Below the pieces are notes generated by a model. The model worked only from the letters and a program-made list of their open reading frames with translations, was not told the origin of the DNA and did not search any database. This document shows, piece after piece, positions 44,883-54,996 of a stretch of 64,000 bases of DNA. A program made the translations under genes and the position numbers. Position 1 is the first letter of the stretch, and every line of letters starts with the position of its first letter. Origin of the DNA: Cunninghamia lanceolata (Eukaryota; Streptophyta; Pinopsida; Cupressales; Cupressaceae); contig BSBN01001807.1 in assembly GCA_027924645.1 (NCBI GenBank), positions 14,340,001 through 14,404,000 of the forward strand, given 5' to 3'.

Positions 44883-47800
44883 ATGCATGGTCATAAAGGA
44901 ACTGAACCACAAAAAAGGCAGTGGGTAAATAACAAGCAGAACTTTAGATACAGAACAGGTCATGATTTCCAAGGACCAGAAAACAAAACCCCTCAGGCTG
45001 AAGATCAAAGTAGAGGTTCCCAAGACAGGAATGATGATCAGGGAACTATGAGAATGAAAACTAAATTAGCTCAGGATAAAAGCAAGATTGTGGAGCAAGC
45101 TACAACTGCTGTACAAAACTGTGCTCCATTTGATATAGCCCAGATCCTCACTCAGGTAAAGGTCTCTGTTCCACTTATGGAACTCATGAAAGTGGAAGAG
45201 ATCAAGAATAGAACAATATCCCTAATCTCAGGGGTACCTTTTCAAGCTAAGCAAAATGATCAGACCCAGGGTGAGAAACAGGTCATGTGTAGTGAAGAAG
45301 ATGAGATTCCTGAAGTCTATTTAGGAATGACCATGACAAAGTGTCCTTCACAGGTGGAACCATTTTATGTTTCCCTGGTTATAAATGGTAAAATAATTAG
45401 AAATTGTATGCTTGACTCTGGAGCATCCACAAATGTCATGCCTTTGGCTATCATGCAACAAACTGGATTAAAAATTGACAAGGCATGTGGGAAGTGTTAT
45501 GCTATGGATGCCAGAGAGGTACCAGTTATTGGAATCATGAAGGATGTAGATTTCAAGCTGGCAGCATTTCCTGAAAAAAGATACAAAATGAATATAACAG
45601 TGGTTGACATCAAGCCACAGTATGGTATGCTGCTGTCAAGAAGATGGGCAGCACTAATAGGTGGAAGTATGCAGCTGGACCTATCATATGCCATGATTCC
45701 AATGAATGGCAGGGATGTCAAGCTAATCAGAGAGCGGAGATCATCAGAGACAGTGGAAGACCAAGAAGCAAATGAACAGGTATGCTTTGTGGACACTGAC
45801 TGTGATAACTTCAGGGTTGTCTCAGATGATACAGAAGATGAAAAGAAAAATGTCTGCACTGAAGAGCTGGATCAGCAAGGATTGTGGACCATGTTTTTTG
45901 ATGGAGCTTGTGCAAAAGAAGGTTCTGGAGCTGGAGTTGTCTTCCTGTCTCCAACTGGTAAGCTCCTCAAATCCTCTTTCTTGCTGAGGTTTGATTGCAC
46001 AAACAATATTGCAGAATATGAGGCTTTGCTTTTAGGCCTGAATATTGCTCTCAAACATGGAATTAAGATGTTAAGAGTATTTGGAGACTCTGAGCTGATT
46101 GTATCCCAAATCAGAAATAAGTATGCTGCAAAGAATAAAAGACTGAAACAATACAAGCATGCTGTTTGGGATACTATTGAGTTATTTGATGCATTTTCAA
46201 TTGGCTGGGTAGAAAGGTCAAAAAATGTTATGGCTGATTTCTTAGCCAATGTTGCAATAAGGCCAGATGACATCACTCTGTCAGGTGTCACAGATGTAGA
46301 GGTTAAAATTAGGCCTGCCATACCAGAAAACATATGCAGTTGGCAAGTTTTTAATGATGATAGGGATTTGCTGAAATTTTTGCACTGCATAGATGAGTAT
46401 GAGAACCAACAGATTGATTTCCAAGCTTTTGTAGAAACTGTAGATGGAAAAGAGACTCTTGTAGGGAAGGAGATCATCCAGTTGAAGACTAACAAGATCC
46501 CTAGAGGGTTAGTGGCTTTGGAAAGAGCCTTTGACAGTAGAGACAAAATGGTCACAAAGACATCCCCCACAAATAAGGAGGATTTAGAAGAAATAAATTT
46601 GGGGACATCTCAGGCCCCTCAGAAGGTATATATTGGCAAACAGCTCAAACCACACATAAGAAGTATGCTGATTGCATTGCTAAAAAGGTATAAACATGTT
46701 TTTGCTTGGTCATATGAGGACCTAAAAGCTTATAGAGAAGACTTATTCCAGCATGAGATCCCACTGAAGCCTGAAGCTAAGCCATTTAGACAGAGGCAAA
46801 GGCCTATAAATCCTACCTTAGCTCCCAAGATGCAGGAAGAACTCAAGAGGCTCAGGGATGCTGGAATAATTGTGCCCATCAGACACTCAACTTGGGTGTC
46901 TAACCTTGTCCCAGTCAGGAAAAAGAATGGTGATATTAGGCTTTGTGTGGATTTCAGGAACTTGAATGTATCCTCTTTGAAGGATAATTATCCATTGCCT
47001 AATATGGAAGCTATGTTGCAGAGAGTGACTGGTTGTGAACTCCTATCCATGATGGATGGATTCTCAGGATATAACCAGGTGAAGGTAAAAGAATCAGAAC
47101 AGTATAAGACTGCCTTTACCACTCCATGGGGGACATATGTGTATGTTAGAATGCCATTTGGACTAACAAATGCAGGTGCTACATTTCAGAGAGCAATGGA
47201 TGTTGCTTTTGCAGGGCTGATTAATTCAATCCTGGCAGTATATCAGGATGACCTGACTGCCTACTCAAAGAAAGAGGAGCAGCATTGTTTGCATCTGGAG
47301 CAGATCTTTATAAGAGCACTAGAATATGGTATTTCTCTAAACCCAAAGAAGTGTGCCTTTGGAGTAGTTGAAGGAAAACTTCTGGGACACATTGTTTCCA
47401 AGGATGGAGTCAGGATAGATCCAGACAGAGTGGCAGCCATAGACAGGATCCAAATGCCAAAAACTGTGAAAGGAGTTCAGTCCTTCTTTGGACAGGTAAA
47501 CTTTGTCAGAAGATTTGTTCCCAACTTTGCAGAGATCACAAGGAACATCTCCAAGATGATGAAGAAGGATGCAACTGTCAACTGGGAAAGGGAAGCAACA
47601 GAATCATTTCAGAATATCAAGGAGGCAATAAAGATGGCCCCTGTTCTTAAATCTCCTGATTTTTCTAGGCCATTCCAAGTGTTCTCATTTGCTTCCTTTC
47701 ATACTGTAGCTGCATGTTTGTTACAAAAAAATGAAGATGGTTTTGAACAGCCCATTGCTTTCTTCAGTATGTCCCTACAGGCCTCTGAATTGAAGTATGA

Positions 47801-49358
47801 TATTATGGAAAAGCAGGCATATGCGCTAGTTAGAGCCATCAAAAGTTTCAGACCATACTTGGTAGGGTCACATATAATTGCATATGTACCTCATGCTGCA
47901 GTCAAAGACATATTCACTCAGCAGGAGGTGACTGGAAGAAGGTGCAGATGGATAAACAAACTGCAGGAATTCAACATAGACATACAAGTTACTAAATTGA
48001 TAAGGGGACAAGGACTAGCCAAGATGATGGCACAGTCAAACTTGGAAGCATGCCAAGTTAATGCAGTCCAAGATGAGAATGTAAGTGTATCAGGATCTGA
48101 ATGGTACAAGGATGTTTTCTATTATTTGCAAAATCTGAATTGTCCCTCCCATTTCAGTGACAATCAAAAGAGGACTCTGAAGCTACATGCAATCAGGTAT
48201 GTCATTGTTCAAGGTGAGCTGTACTGGAAAAATCCTGATGGTGTGCTGCTGAGATGTGTGGATAAGAATATGGCTAACAATATTTTGATTGACATGCATA
48301 AAGGATTGTGTGGTGGCCATTATACTGCCCAAACAACAGCTCATAAAATTCTCAGGGCAGGATATTGGTGGCCCACTCTCTTTTCAGATGCACAGAGGTT
48401 AGTAAGAAAATGTGACCCTTGCCAGAGATTCTCAGGAAAGCTGAAATATCATGGTGCTTTACCCCTCAGAACTGCACCTGTGGATGCTCCATTCCAGCAA
48501 TGGGGAATTGATTTTATAGGGGAAATTGCAGACAAATCAAGTGGGGGACACAGTTGGATTTTGGTGGCAACTGACTACTTTACCAAATGGATTGAGGCCA
48601 TTCCAACTAAAAGAGCTACAAGTAAGGTGGTGACAGACTTCATACTAGAGAACATCATCATCAGGTTTGGAGTACCATCTAAAATAATCACTGATAATGC
48701 TATGTGCTTCAGATCAGGTGAGTTTGTTGATTTTTGCAACAGGTATGGGATAAGCTTGTCATATACATCACCATATCACCCACAAGGAAATGGTCAAGCA
48801 GAATCAAGCAATAGGAGCATCATGAAAATTGTCAAGAGGATACTGGACAAGAACAAGAGAGCTTGGGACTCAAAGTTGAATTTAGCAGTATGGGCTGACA
48901 GAGTGACTGTGAAAAGGGCTATTGGGAAGTCACCTTTTGAGCTAGTATATGGTGCATCAGCTAGACTGCCCATAAACAATCTCCTACCAGTTTACAGGTT
49001 CATCCAGGAAAATGATGAGGACATTGAAGGTCCCATGACAGAAAGGGTGAATCAGCTGGTTGCATTGGATGAAGACAGGAGGAGAGCCCACCAGATCAAT
49101 CTCAAAAGACAACAGGATGTGAAATATCAGTTTGACAGGAGAACTACAAAAAGGAAGTTTCAAGTTAATGATCTGGTGCTTATTTGGAATGCTAAAGATC
49201 AGGAAAAGGGTAAACATGGAAAATTTCAGCCCTTATGGAGGGGCCCATATCAGGTTTGCAATACTCATGGGGAGGATTCTTATTTCCTCCAGGCCCTAGA
49301 TGGTGAAATTCTGGAATTGCCTGTGCATGGCCAATTCCTTAAGTTCTATTTTACATAA
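44883..49358 (+). CDS. pol: GYP-3 pol: protease, extra RNase H, reverse transcriptase, degenerate RNase H, integrase (1491 aa)
   Basis: Domains in order: the aspartic protease with LDSGAST near residues 177-183; an RNase H with the acidic set Asp340 (FFDGACAKEG), Glu378 (AEYEALLLGL), Asp402 (VFGDSELIV) and Asp452 (NVMADFLAN); reverse transcriptase with FRNLN, Asp725 in MMDGFSGYNQ and YQDD at 787-790; and a native RNase H after it in which the catalytic Asp positions are Phe (FSFASF), Pro (YVPHAA) and Lys (LAKMM), so it should be inactive. Integrase has a zinc site H1139, H1146, C1177, C1180 and catalytic Asp1210, Asp1271, Glu1307, with 35 residues between the last two. An intact RNase H placed before reverse transcriptase differs from GYP-1 and GYP-2, where it follows the native one. 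There is no env-like ORF after it. It may be translated by read-through from gag or from its own ATG. Confidence 0.95.
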   Translation: MHGHKGTEPQKRQWVNNKQNFRYRTGHDFQGPENKTPQAEDQSRGSQDRNDDQGTMRMKTKLAQDKSKIVEQATTAVQNCAPFDIAQILTQVKVSVPLMELMKVEEIKNRTISLISGVPFQAKQNDQTQGEKQVMCSEEDEIPEVYLGMTMTKCPSQVEPFYVSLVINGKIIRNCMLDSGASTNVMPLAIMQQTGLKIDKACGKCYAMDAREVPVIGIMKDVDFKLAAFPEKRYKMNITVVDIKPQYGMLLSRRWAALIGGSMQLDLSYAMIPMNGRDVKLIRERRSSETVEDQEANEQVCFVDTDCDNFRVVSDDTEDEKKNVCTEELDQQGLWTMFFDGACAKEGSGAGVVFLSPTGKLLKSSFLLRFDCTNNIAEYEALLLGLNIALKHGIKMLRVFGDSELIVSQIRNKYAAKNKRLKQYKHAVWDTIELFDAFSIGWVERSKNVMADFLANVAIRPDDITLSGVTDVEVKIRPAIPENICSWQVFNDDRDLLKFLHCIDEYENQQIDFQAFVETVDGKETLVGKEIIQLKTNKIPRGLVALERAFDSRDKMVTKTSPTNKEDLEEINLGTSQAPQKVYIGKQLKPHIRSMLIALLKRYKHVFAWSYEDLKAYREDLFQHEIPLKPEAKPFRQRQRPINPTLAPKMQEELKRLRDAGIIVPIRHSTWVSNLVPVRKKNGDIRLCVDFRNLNVSSLKDNYPLPNMEAMLQRVTGCELLSMMDGFSGYNQVKVKESEQYKTAFTTPWGTYVYVRMPFGLTNAGATFQRAMDVAFAGLINSILAVYQDDLTAYSKKEEQHCLHLEQIFIRALEYGISLNPKKCAFGVVEGKLLGHIVSKDGVRIDPDRVAAIDRIQMPKTVKGVQSFFGQVNFVRRFVPNFAEITRNISKMMKKDATVNWEREATESFQNIKEAIKMAPVLKSPDFSRPFQVFSFASFHTVAACLLQKNEDGFEQPIAFFSMSLQASELKYDIMEKQAYALVRAIKSFRPYLVGSHIIAYVPHAAVKDIFTQQEVTGRRCRWINKLQEFNIDIQVTKLIRGQGLAKMMAQSNLEACQVNAVQDENVSVSGSEWYKDVFYYLQNLNCPSHFSDNQKRTLKLHAIRYVIVQGELYWKNPDGVLLRCVDKNMANNILIDMHKGLCGGHYTAQTTAHKILRAGYWWPTLFSDAQRLVRKCDPCQRFSGKLKYHGALPLRTAPVDAPFQQWGIDFIGEIADKSSGGHSWILVATDYFTKWIEAIPTKRATSKVVTDFILENIIIRFGVPSKIITDNAMCFRSGEFVDFCNRYGISLSYTSPYHPQGNGQAESSNRSIMKIVKRILDKNKRAWDSKLNLAVWADRVTVKRAIGKSPFELVYGASARLPINNLLPVYRFIQENDEDIEGPMTERVNQLVALDEDRRRAHQINLKRQQDVKYQFDRRTTKRKFQVNDLVLIWNAKDQEKGKHGKFQPLWRGPYQVCNTHGEDSYFLQALDGEILELPVHGQFLKFYFT

Positions 49359-49503
49359 ATATCTGGTTGCTGTGCACATTTGTAAAATATGTATGTAGTG
49401 TAAATGCCTTGTACGGCTCGCGTTTTTTGGCTTTTTGTCAGGTCTGTCCGGAGATCTGGTTCTCGCTGCAGGTTTTCACCTGCACGTCCCCATTCGGAGC
49501 CAC
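49359..49503 (+). other. GYP-3 3' end between pol and LTR; hairpin but no polypurine tract
   Basis: 145 bases. The bases before the LTR (CCCCATTCGGAGCCAC) are not purine-rich. A perfect hairpin TGCAGGT-TTTC-ACCTGCA lies at 49467-49484. Confidence 0.75.
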
Positions 49504-52087
49504 TGTTGACACTCATTTTGACCAGGGGTTGATTTATCATGATCAGGAGGTTTCTTCATTTGAAGCCTTTATCTTCTTGCCCATTTTTTCTAAGTGTTGG
49601 ACCTCCTCAGCATTTTTCAACTGCAGCATCATATTTTCCTGAGGAGGAGGTCATCATCATCATGTTTGTTTTCATGAGGGTCAGCATCATCATGTTCTCC
49701 TTCGACCGGTTTTTCATCGTCATCATCATTTTTCAACTGTCGGGTGATGTTTGGTTTTTATCATGAAGATGCTGCCGAGCTACAGTGAGCCCTCATCTGC
49801 TTGCGAGGGTGATGTTTCAAAGTCTCCGGTGATCTTCCATTTATCACTTTGCACGAGCATGATGATGATGTTGCTTATTCTTTGAATTGCTCGACCTAAC
49901 TTGTTTTTTCCTAAGGGTCGTGTTCATCATCATCATATTTCCAGTTATCATCCTGCTGCTTGTGGAGGTCATCATATTTTCTGCCTTCATGATATTTCGC
50001 CGGGGTGATATTTTTATCATCGGGAGATCTTGGTTAACATCATCCTGATGATGTTGTTGAAGAGTTGTAATTGCGACCCGATATTCACTAGGGTCATCAT
50101 ATTTTGGAACGTCAGGATGATCTTAGTCAATATCATCCTGATGATGTTGTATCACTTCCTATTCTTTGTTTCTCATCCTGATGATGCTGACGTCATCCGT
50201 ATATCAGGGTGATATTTTTCTTTCTGCCTATCTGCATCATGATATTCGCGAAGGAGGGGGTGATATTTTCATATCACCCGGATATAGGTTTGTTCGAACA
50301 TCATGATGATGCTAATATCATGGAGATATCCGCCTGCTGGTTTCGCGTGTTATCTATTGAGGGTGATCTTTTCAAGCAGCATCATCATATTCAGTTTTCG
50401 CCCCGATCTTATAGAGAAGCTACAGTGCAACCTGATATTTGAACATCAGGAGGATATTTCCAAATATCCGGTTGTCTTCCGAATATCATGATGATGTAAA
50501 TATGATGATGACGTCAGCAGGATATGATGATGACGTCATCAGGATGTCCATCGGCCAGACTTTTGTTATAAGCTCAGCAGGAGGATGTTCCTCCGAAGGA
50601 TCAGGTTGTGCCGATTATCATGAAGGTTATATTTCAAATATCATGATGACGTCAGGGTGATATTTCGAACAACAGGATATCATGCTGCTGAAAGATGATG
50701 ATGATGAAGTCTATACTAGTGTCGTCAGGAGCAAAAGTACCGACATGATATATGCTCATGACCTAGTATATAAGGTGTTAATGAGGTCATCGCGGGGTGC
50801 ATGTGGGATATTGTTATCCTGCATTTTCAAATATCATGATGATGAGTCTCGGCGGGAAAAGCTTGCGATGGTCTGTATGATGATTTTCCCTAGGCCGCGG
50901 GTTGGTGCGCCATTAATGGCGATTGTTGCAGAGGTATGGGCGATGGCGTGGGTCGATCTTGTACCCGACTGGAGGTGTCAATCAGCGGATAATGGCGCAG
51001 GGCTCGAGAAATCTTCCTGTCTCCTCCCCTACCTGCTGCATTCAAGTTTGGGCGCCAATCCGGTTGTGTTTGAGCGCCATTTTCATGATACTGTGTATCT
51101 GGCGAAATTTTGGTCAACCATGTAATTAATTGCTGAGCACCTACCTGGCTGATATAAGCAGGTTGTGTTGTTCATTTGTTGTTGTTGAAAGTTGATGATT
51201 TTGGCTCTGTAATGCATAACAAGTTGATCTGGTTGCTCTGTACAGCTTACCTGTGAGTTTATGTATCTCTTGTTGTTTGTTTTTGGCATGAACCCACTGA
51301 TTTCATGATTAAACTTATATGAGAAATGCTGTTGGCATGTGTTGTGTTAATTCTGTCTCCAGTACTGCATGTATCCTTCTTCTGAATCTGGATGTTTGGT
51401 AATGTTTAGATTCTAGAGCATAGAATTCCTGTGTTGAATGTCTGATCTTTTAACTTCTATTCAAGGGGTAGATTAAACTGTTTTCAGGTTGAACATTGGG
51501 AGGGATATACTACAGTAGGGATACCATAAGTAGAGATAACCTAACACTTTGTATTGGGAGATGCCTGTAAGGCAGGTATCACATAGATCCCCTTGAAATC
51601 CAGTTTTAGTTGTTTATGCTGATCATTCACAGGTGTATGTCTATTGACTCCAGGCCCTGGATAGGCACCAATCAGGCTTTGTTTTGTGTTATAACCATAT
51701 CCAGCTTTGCATCCACACTTAAACTCCAAAGCAAAATCTAAAACAAACATTAGGACATTAGAGTTAGTTTTAGGAACCTCAGTCCTCTGTCTACAACTGC
51801 AAATAGGCCCAAAGCTAGCCCCTTTGCCCTTATCTTTCAGTTTTGGTCTACATACAGGAGGACTCATCTGCTTTCTGTCAACATCCCAGCCTTCCATGCA
51901 TATCCTCATGGATGTTGAGTAGGGAATACCCCCCTAGGTCTTGCAGAGCCTGAAGAAGAAGAGGAGATAAAATATAGAGTCTATCTCCTATACTGTTGAC
52001 CCCCTGGCCCAGAGCTCCTGTTGATCACTGATGGCTACCTTGTAGGGATATCTGGGAATAAGCATCCAGTCTGGGAAAAAGTCAACA
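49504..52087 (+). repeat. GYP-3 3' LTR (2584 bp)
   Basis: A direct repeat of 40114-42697 at an exact offset of 9390. The five differences seen are near 40494, 40612, 41702-offset equivalent (CCAGTT/CCGGTT at 41672), 42122 and 42603, all transitions, with no indel. Confidence 0.97.
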
Positions 52088-52092
52088 GGCCC
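52088..52092. repeat. GYP-3 target site duplication, right copy (GGCCC)
   Basis: Follows the LTR end GTCAACA; GYP-4 LTR sequence then resumes. Confidence 0.95.
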
Positions 52093-52122
52093 GTCATTCA
52101 TCGACCATGCCTCTACAAATTT

Positions 52123-52134
52123 GCCATTAATGGC
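52123..52134. other. 12-bp palindrome in the GYP-4 LTR
   Basis: GCCATTAATGGC, matching the core of the GYP-3 palindrome while most surrounding sequence has diverged. Confidence 0.72.
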
Positions 52135-52427
52135 CAACCTACTAGCAGCTTCTGGAAATGCAGCAGTTTACGTGTTCAGGAATTTTTCCTGCCTGGAATG
52201 CAGCTGCAAATGCATAGGAAAACCCTCCTATGAAATTTTGAAACATGGTCATCGATTTCCTCCTCATCGCCAAGATCAATGGCTTCAAAATGCTTTGAAA
52301 AGTCACCATCCAATGCAATCATGCCACATAGGCGGCCTTTGCTTCATTGACTTTCCACGACACAAACATACGCTTTTCCCTTTCCGTCCCCTGCATATTC
52401 AATTTTTTTGTATATGCAACTACATAT

Positions 52428-53363
52428 ACATACAACTGCTCTCGAACATGTGGCAACATCTGCTAGGACCTCCATCGCTGGACATTTGCATCCTCCCTTT
52501 TGTATATCACTTTGTATATCGCACAGACAATGTGCAATGCACATACAACTGCGGACTCCAATACCTTAATCAACTAGATTGGAACAACTTTGAAATCTGG
52601 CATTTGTATCAGCTTCATTGTACCCATTTATTGTGTAATGCACATACATACAATGTGCAATATACAATCTCAGACCTCGACCACTTATCCACCACAACAA
52701 ATTTTTCATATGCATCCGGGATTGTATGTGCACTTTGTATTTTGCATTGTATATAGCACATACATACAATCTGGGACATACAACTATGTGGGTCCCACCA
52801 TGTTCTTGAAGACCGTTGACTTTGACCGCTCCCGCTTTGCATATTTCATTTGTATCTTTACTTGTATGTCTAATTGTATGTCGCAGATACATACAATGCA
52901 AGATACAAGGAAACACATTGACTTTTCAACTTTGTTGTTGTATGCATGCCCGCCAGGCCCGACTTGATAATATTTGAAATTCGAGATTGTACATTTTGCT
53001 TTGTATGTCATATGCAAAAGTCACATACATACAATCCCTCCGCCGTTCTCCTGTGGGCCCGACCACTGCTTAACCAGATTTGAATCTTCTTTGAAATCTG
53101 GTGTTGTATCTACCTGTTGTATATCGAATATACAACATATACATACAAATGTTTACATACAAGCACAGAATCTATGATGGAATATGCGATGTGCTACCAC
53201 CTTTTCACACTCAGAAATGTACCCGAATGCCATGTACAAACCCGATATGCCTACAAAGATGCATACAACTAATTTTTCACTTTCTGAAGCCAATTTAACT
53301 CCATTTTCGGGTGCGCCAATGTACATTTGAACCTGTGCATTAGATACAATCTGGAACATACAA
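52428..53363 (-). repeat. ACATACAA array in the GYP-4 LTR (about 115-bp spacing)
   Basis: ACATACAA or a close variant occurs at 52428, 52541, 52646, 52761, 52889, 53026, 53141, 53261 and 53356. Most copies are preceded by TTGTATGT or TTGTATAT, so each unit can form a hairpin, for example ATTGTATGT..ACATACAAT at 52874-52897. Units also share TTTGAAATCTGG and GTGGGNCCC phrases. Confidence 0.78.
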
Positions 53364-53581
53364 CGATACATGCAACCGTGGACCCCATCATTGCATAGAG
53401 ATTTTTTGGACCTACATTTTTCTGATGCGGCGGGAAAAGGAAGCAACACAAGGTGAAGGGGGTCGATGACACAACAATGGATATAATGTAGAAGGCTAAG
53501 GGAATTAGAATTTTGAGGTTTTAAATAAAAAGACCAATAGATTTTCAAACTCGAAATCCTAACCCTATGTAGGCACCACCA

Positions 53582-53586
53582 CAACT
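53582..53586. repeat. GYP-4 target site duplication, right copy (CAACT)
   Basis: Precedes AATTGATCCTTGCTTTTG, which aligns with COP-1 at about 832-845. Confidence 0.85.
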
Positions 53587-54996
53587 AATTGATCCTTGCT
53601 TTTGAAACTTGTTCTTGTCTATTTCCCAAATTGACACTCCTTGCAAACCAGATTAGCAAGCTTCACAAGCTTAGGCAAATCTCTAACAATCTGTGCAGTA
53701 CTTATCTTCATAATATTATCAAAGTTTATGTGACACAACCTTCTATGCCATAACCAACTTTCATCAATCTGAGTCAACAAGAAATAGTTCTCAGTTCCTT
53801 TCAAGTGATAGATATTACCTTTGGTCTTCTTACCAATTGCAATGACTGTTCCAGAGCTTTCCCTGATCTTGCATCCATTATCCTTGAAGCTTAAGTCATA
53901 GCCCTTGTCACACATCTGACCCACACTCAGAAGATTGTGCTTTAATCCTTTCACATATAAGACATCTTCAGTATTATGTTTGCCATCAAAAGAAATAGAT
54001 CCTTTTCCACAAATTCTACCAGTTGTGTCATCTCCAAACCTAACCAGTCCACCATCATATCTTTCCAAACTTACAAACTTACTTTTGTCACCAGTCATGT
54101 GGTGAGAGCAACCACTATCAATAACCCATTCATCTTTGTCCTTGATGAGCTGAGCAGCCAAAGCACTTTCCATTGGTTTTTCTTCCTTCATACAGCTAGA
54201 AGAATTAGTAGACACAAGATCTTCCTTAATAGCAATGAACAAGCATTCACTTATAGAGGAATTAGCATTATTTGGTTCACCATTATCTGATACTCCATCA
54301 TCATCAAAATTTTCAACATAATAACACTTCTTTTGGGTCCTAGGCTTGTTCTCATATCTTCTTCTATTTCTTTCAATTCTTTCAGGACATCTGGAAGCAA
54401 AATGACCTACTTTACCATAGGAAAAATATTTGAAAGGTAATTTGCCTTTATACTTACCGGATCCTCTTTGCAGCATGTGCACAAAGTTGGCTTCAACTTC
54501 ATCTATCTCATCACCGCATTCTACCTTATACTTTTTTGATCTAGAAGTACTTCCAAGAGTACTGGCTTTGAAAGCAGTCTCAACTTTTGGCAACGCATCA
54601 TCTAACTCCCTCATTTCAAAAGCAGTAAGCTTACAAAGCAAATAATCCCTGTTAACTATTTTTACTTGCATGAATTCTTCTATTGTGGCCACCTTGTAAC
54701 AGTAGGACTTGGGTAGAGATCTGAGTATTTTTGTGACAATTTCCTTTTCATCGAGAGTTCAACCTATGGCTTTTATCCCTATAACAAGTTCATCAACTCT
54801 TTTCATAAACACTAATATGTTTTCATCATTGTTCATCTTCAAGCTTTCATATTTCACTTTCAGACTTTGTAACTTGGCTTCCTTCACAGAGTCATCTCCT
54901 TCATCATTATTTTTCAACTTTTCCCATACCTTATTTGCAGTTTCAAGATCCACCACTTTTGTCAGTATTGAGTCAGTTAATGAACTTAGCAGAGCA
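53587..54996 (-). pseudogene. COP-3 gag (C-terminal) and protease remnant
   Basis: From the GYP-5 insertion downward: the gag core (LQSLKVKYESLKMNNDENI) in 54991-54759, then a frame of 357 codons (54692-53619). This holds the rest of gag, a zinc knuckle reduced to YFSYGKVGHFASRC (two of its Cys are now Tyr, each a G-to-A change), the protease site WVIDSGCSHHMTG, and the GAG-pre-integrase zinc region HRRLCH..CKEC. A stop at 53619 precedes the GYP-4 insertion. The frame is otherwise in good condition for so old a copy. Confidence 0.87.

Larger units (their letters stand above)
40114..52087 (+). mobile_element. GYP-3: intact, young Ty3/gypsy Tat-related retrotransposon (11974 bp)
   Basis: Complete by every structural test but one: paired 2584-bp LTRs, GGCCC target duplications, a primer site, an open gag and an open pol with all enzymatic motifs. 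The missing item is a recognisable polypurine tract. The LTRs differ at five positions by direct line-by-line comparison. The element lies antisense inside an old relative's LTR. It carries an extra RNase H between protease and reverse transcriptase. Confidence 0.97.
38979..53581 (-). mobile_element. GYP-4: old solo LTR, about 2.6 kb, split by GYP-3
   Basis: 38979-40113 and 52093-53581 together form one sequence that is recognisably related, in reverse orientation, to the GYP-3 LTR (for example GGATGCTT, CCCTACAAGGTAGCCATCA, GGGGCTAGCTTTGGGCCTAT, GCATTTCTCATATA). It is flanked by CAACT on both sides, and removing it restores COP-3 with exactly the COP-1 spacing. No internal sequence is present, so it is a solo LTR left by LTR-LTR recombination. 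The length without GYP-3 is close to the 2584 bp of the GYP-3 LTR. Confidence 0.88.

Noticed and set aside
49359..49503. An env-like third gene after pol in GYP-3
   Set aside because: Only 145 bases separate the pol stop from the 3' LTR, so there is no room.
52121..52756. A 211-codon + strand ORF
   Set aside because: It lies within the GYP-4 solo LTR across the ACATACAA array; its sequence is low in complexity, without family motifs, and is likely chance.
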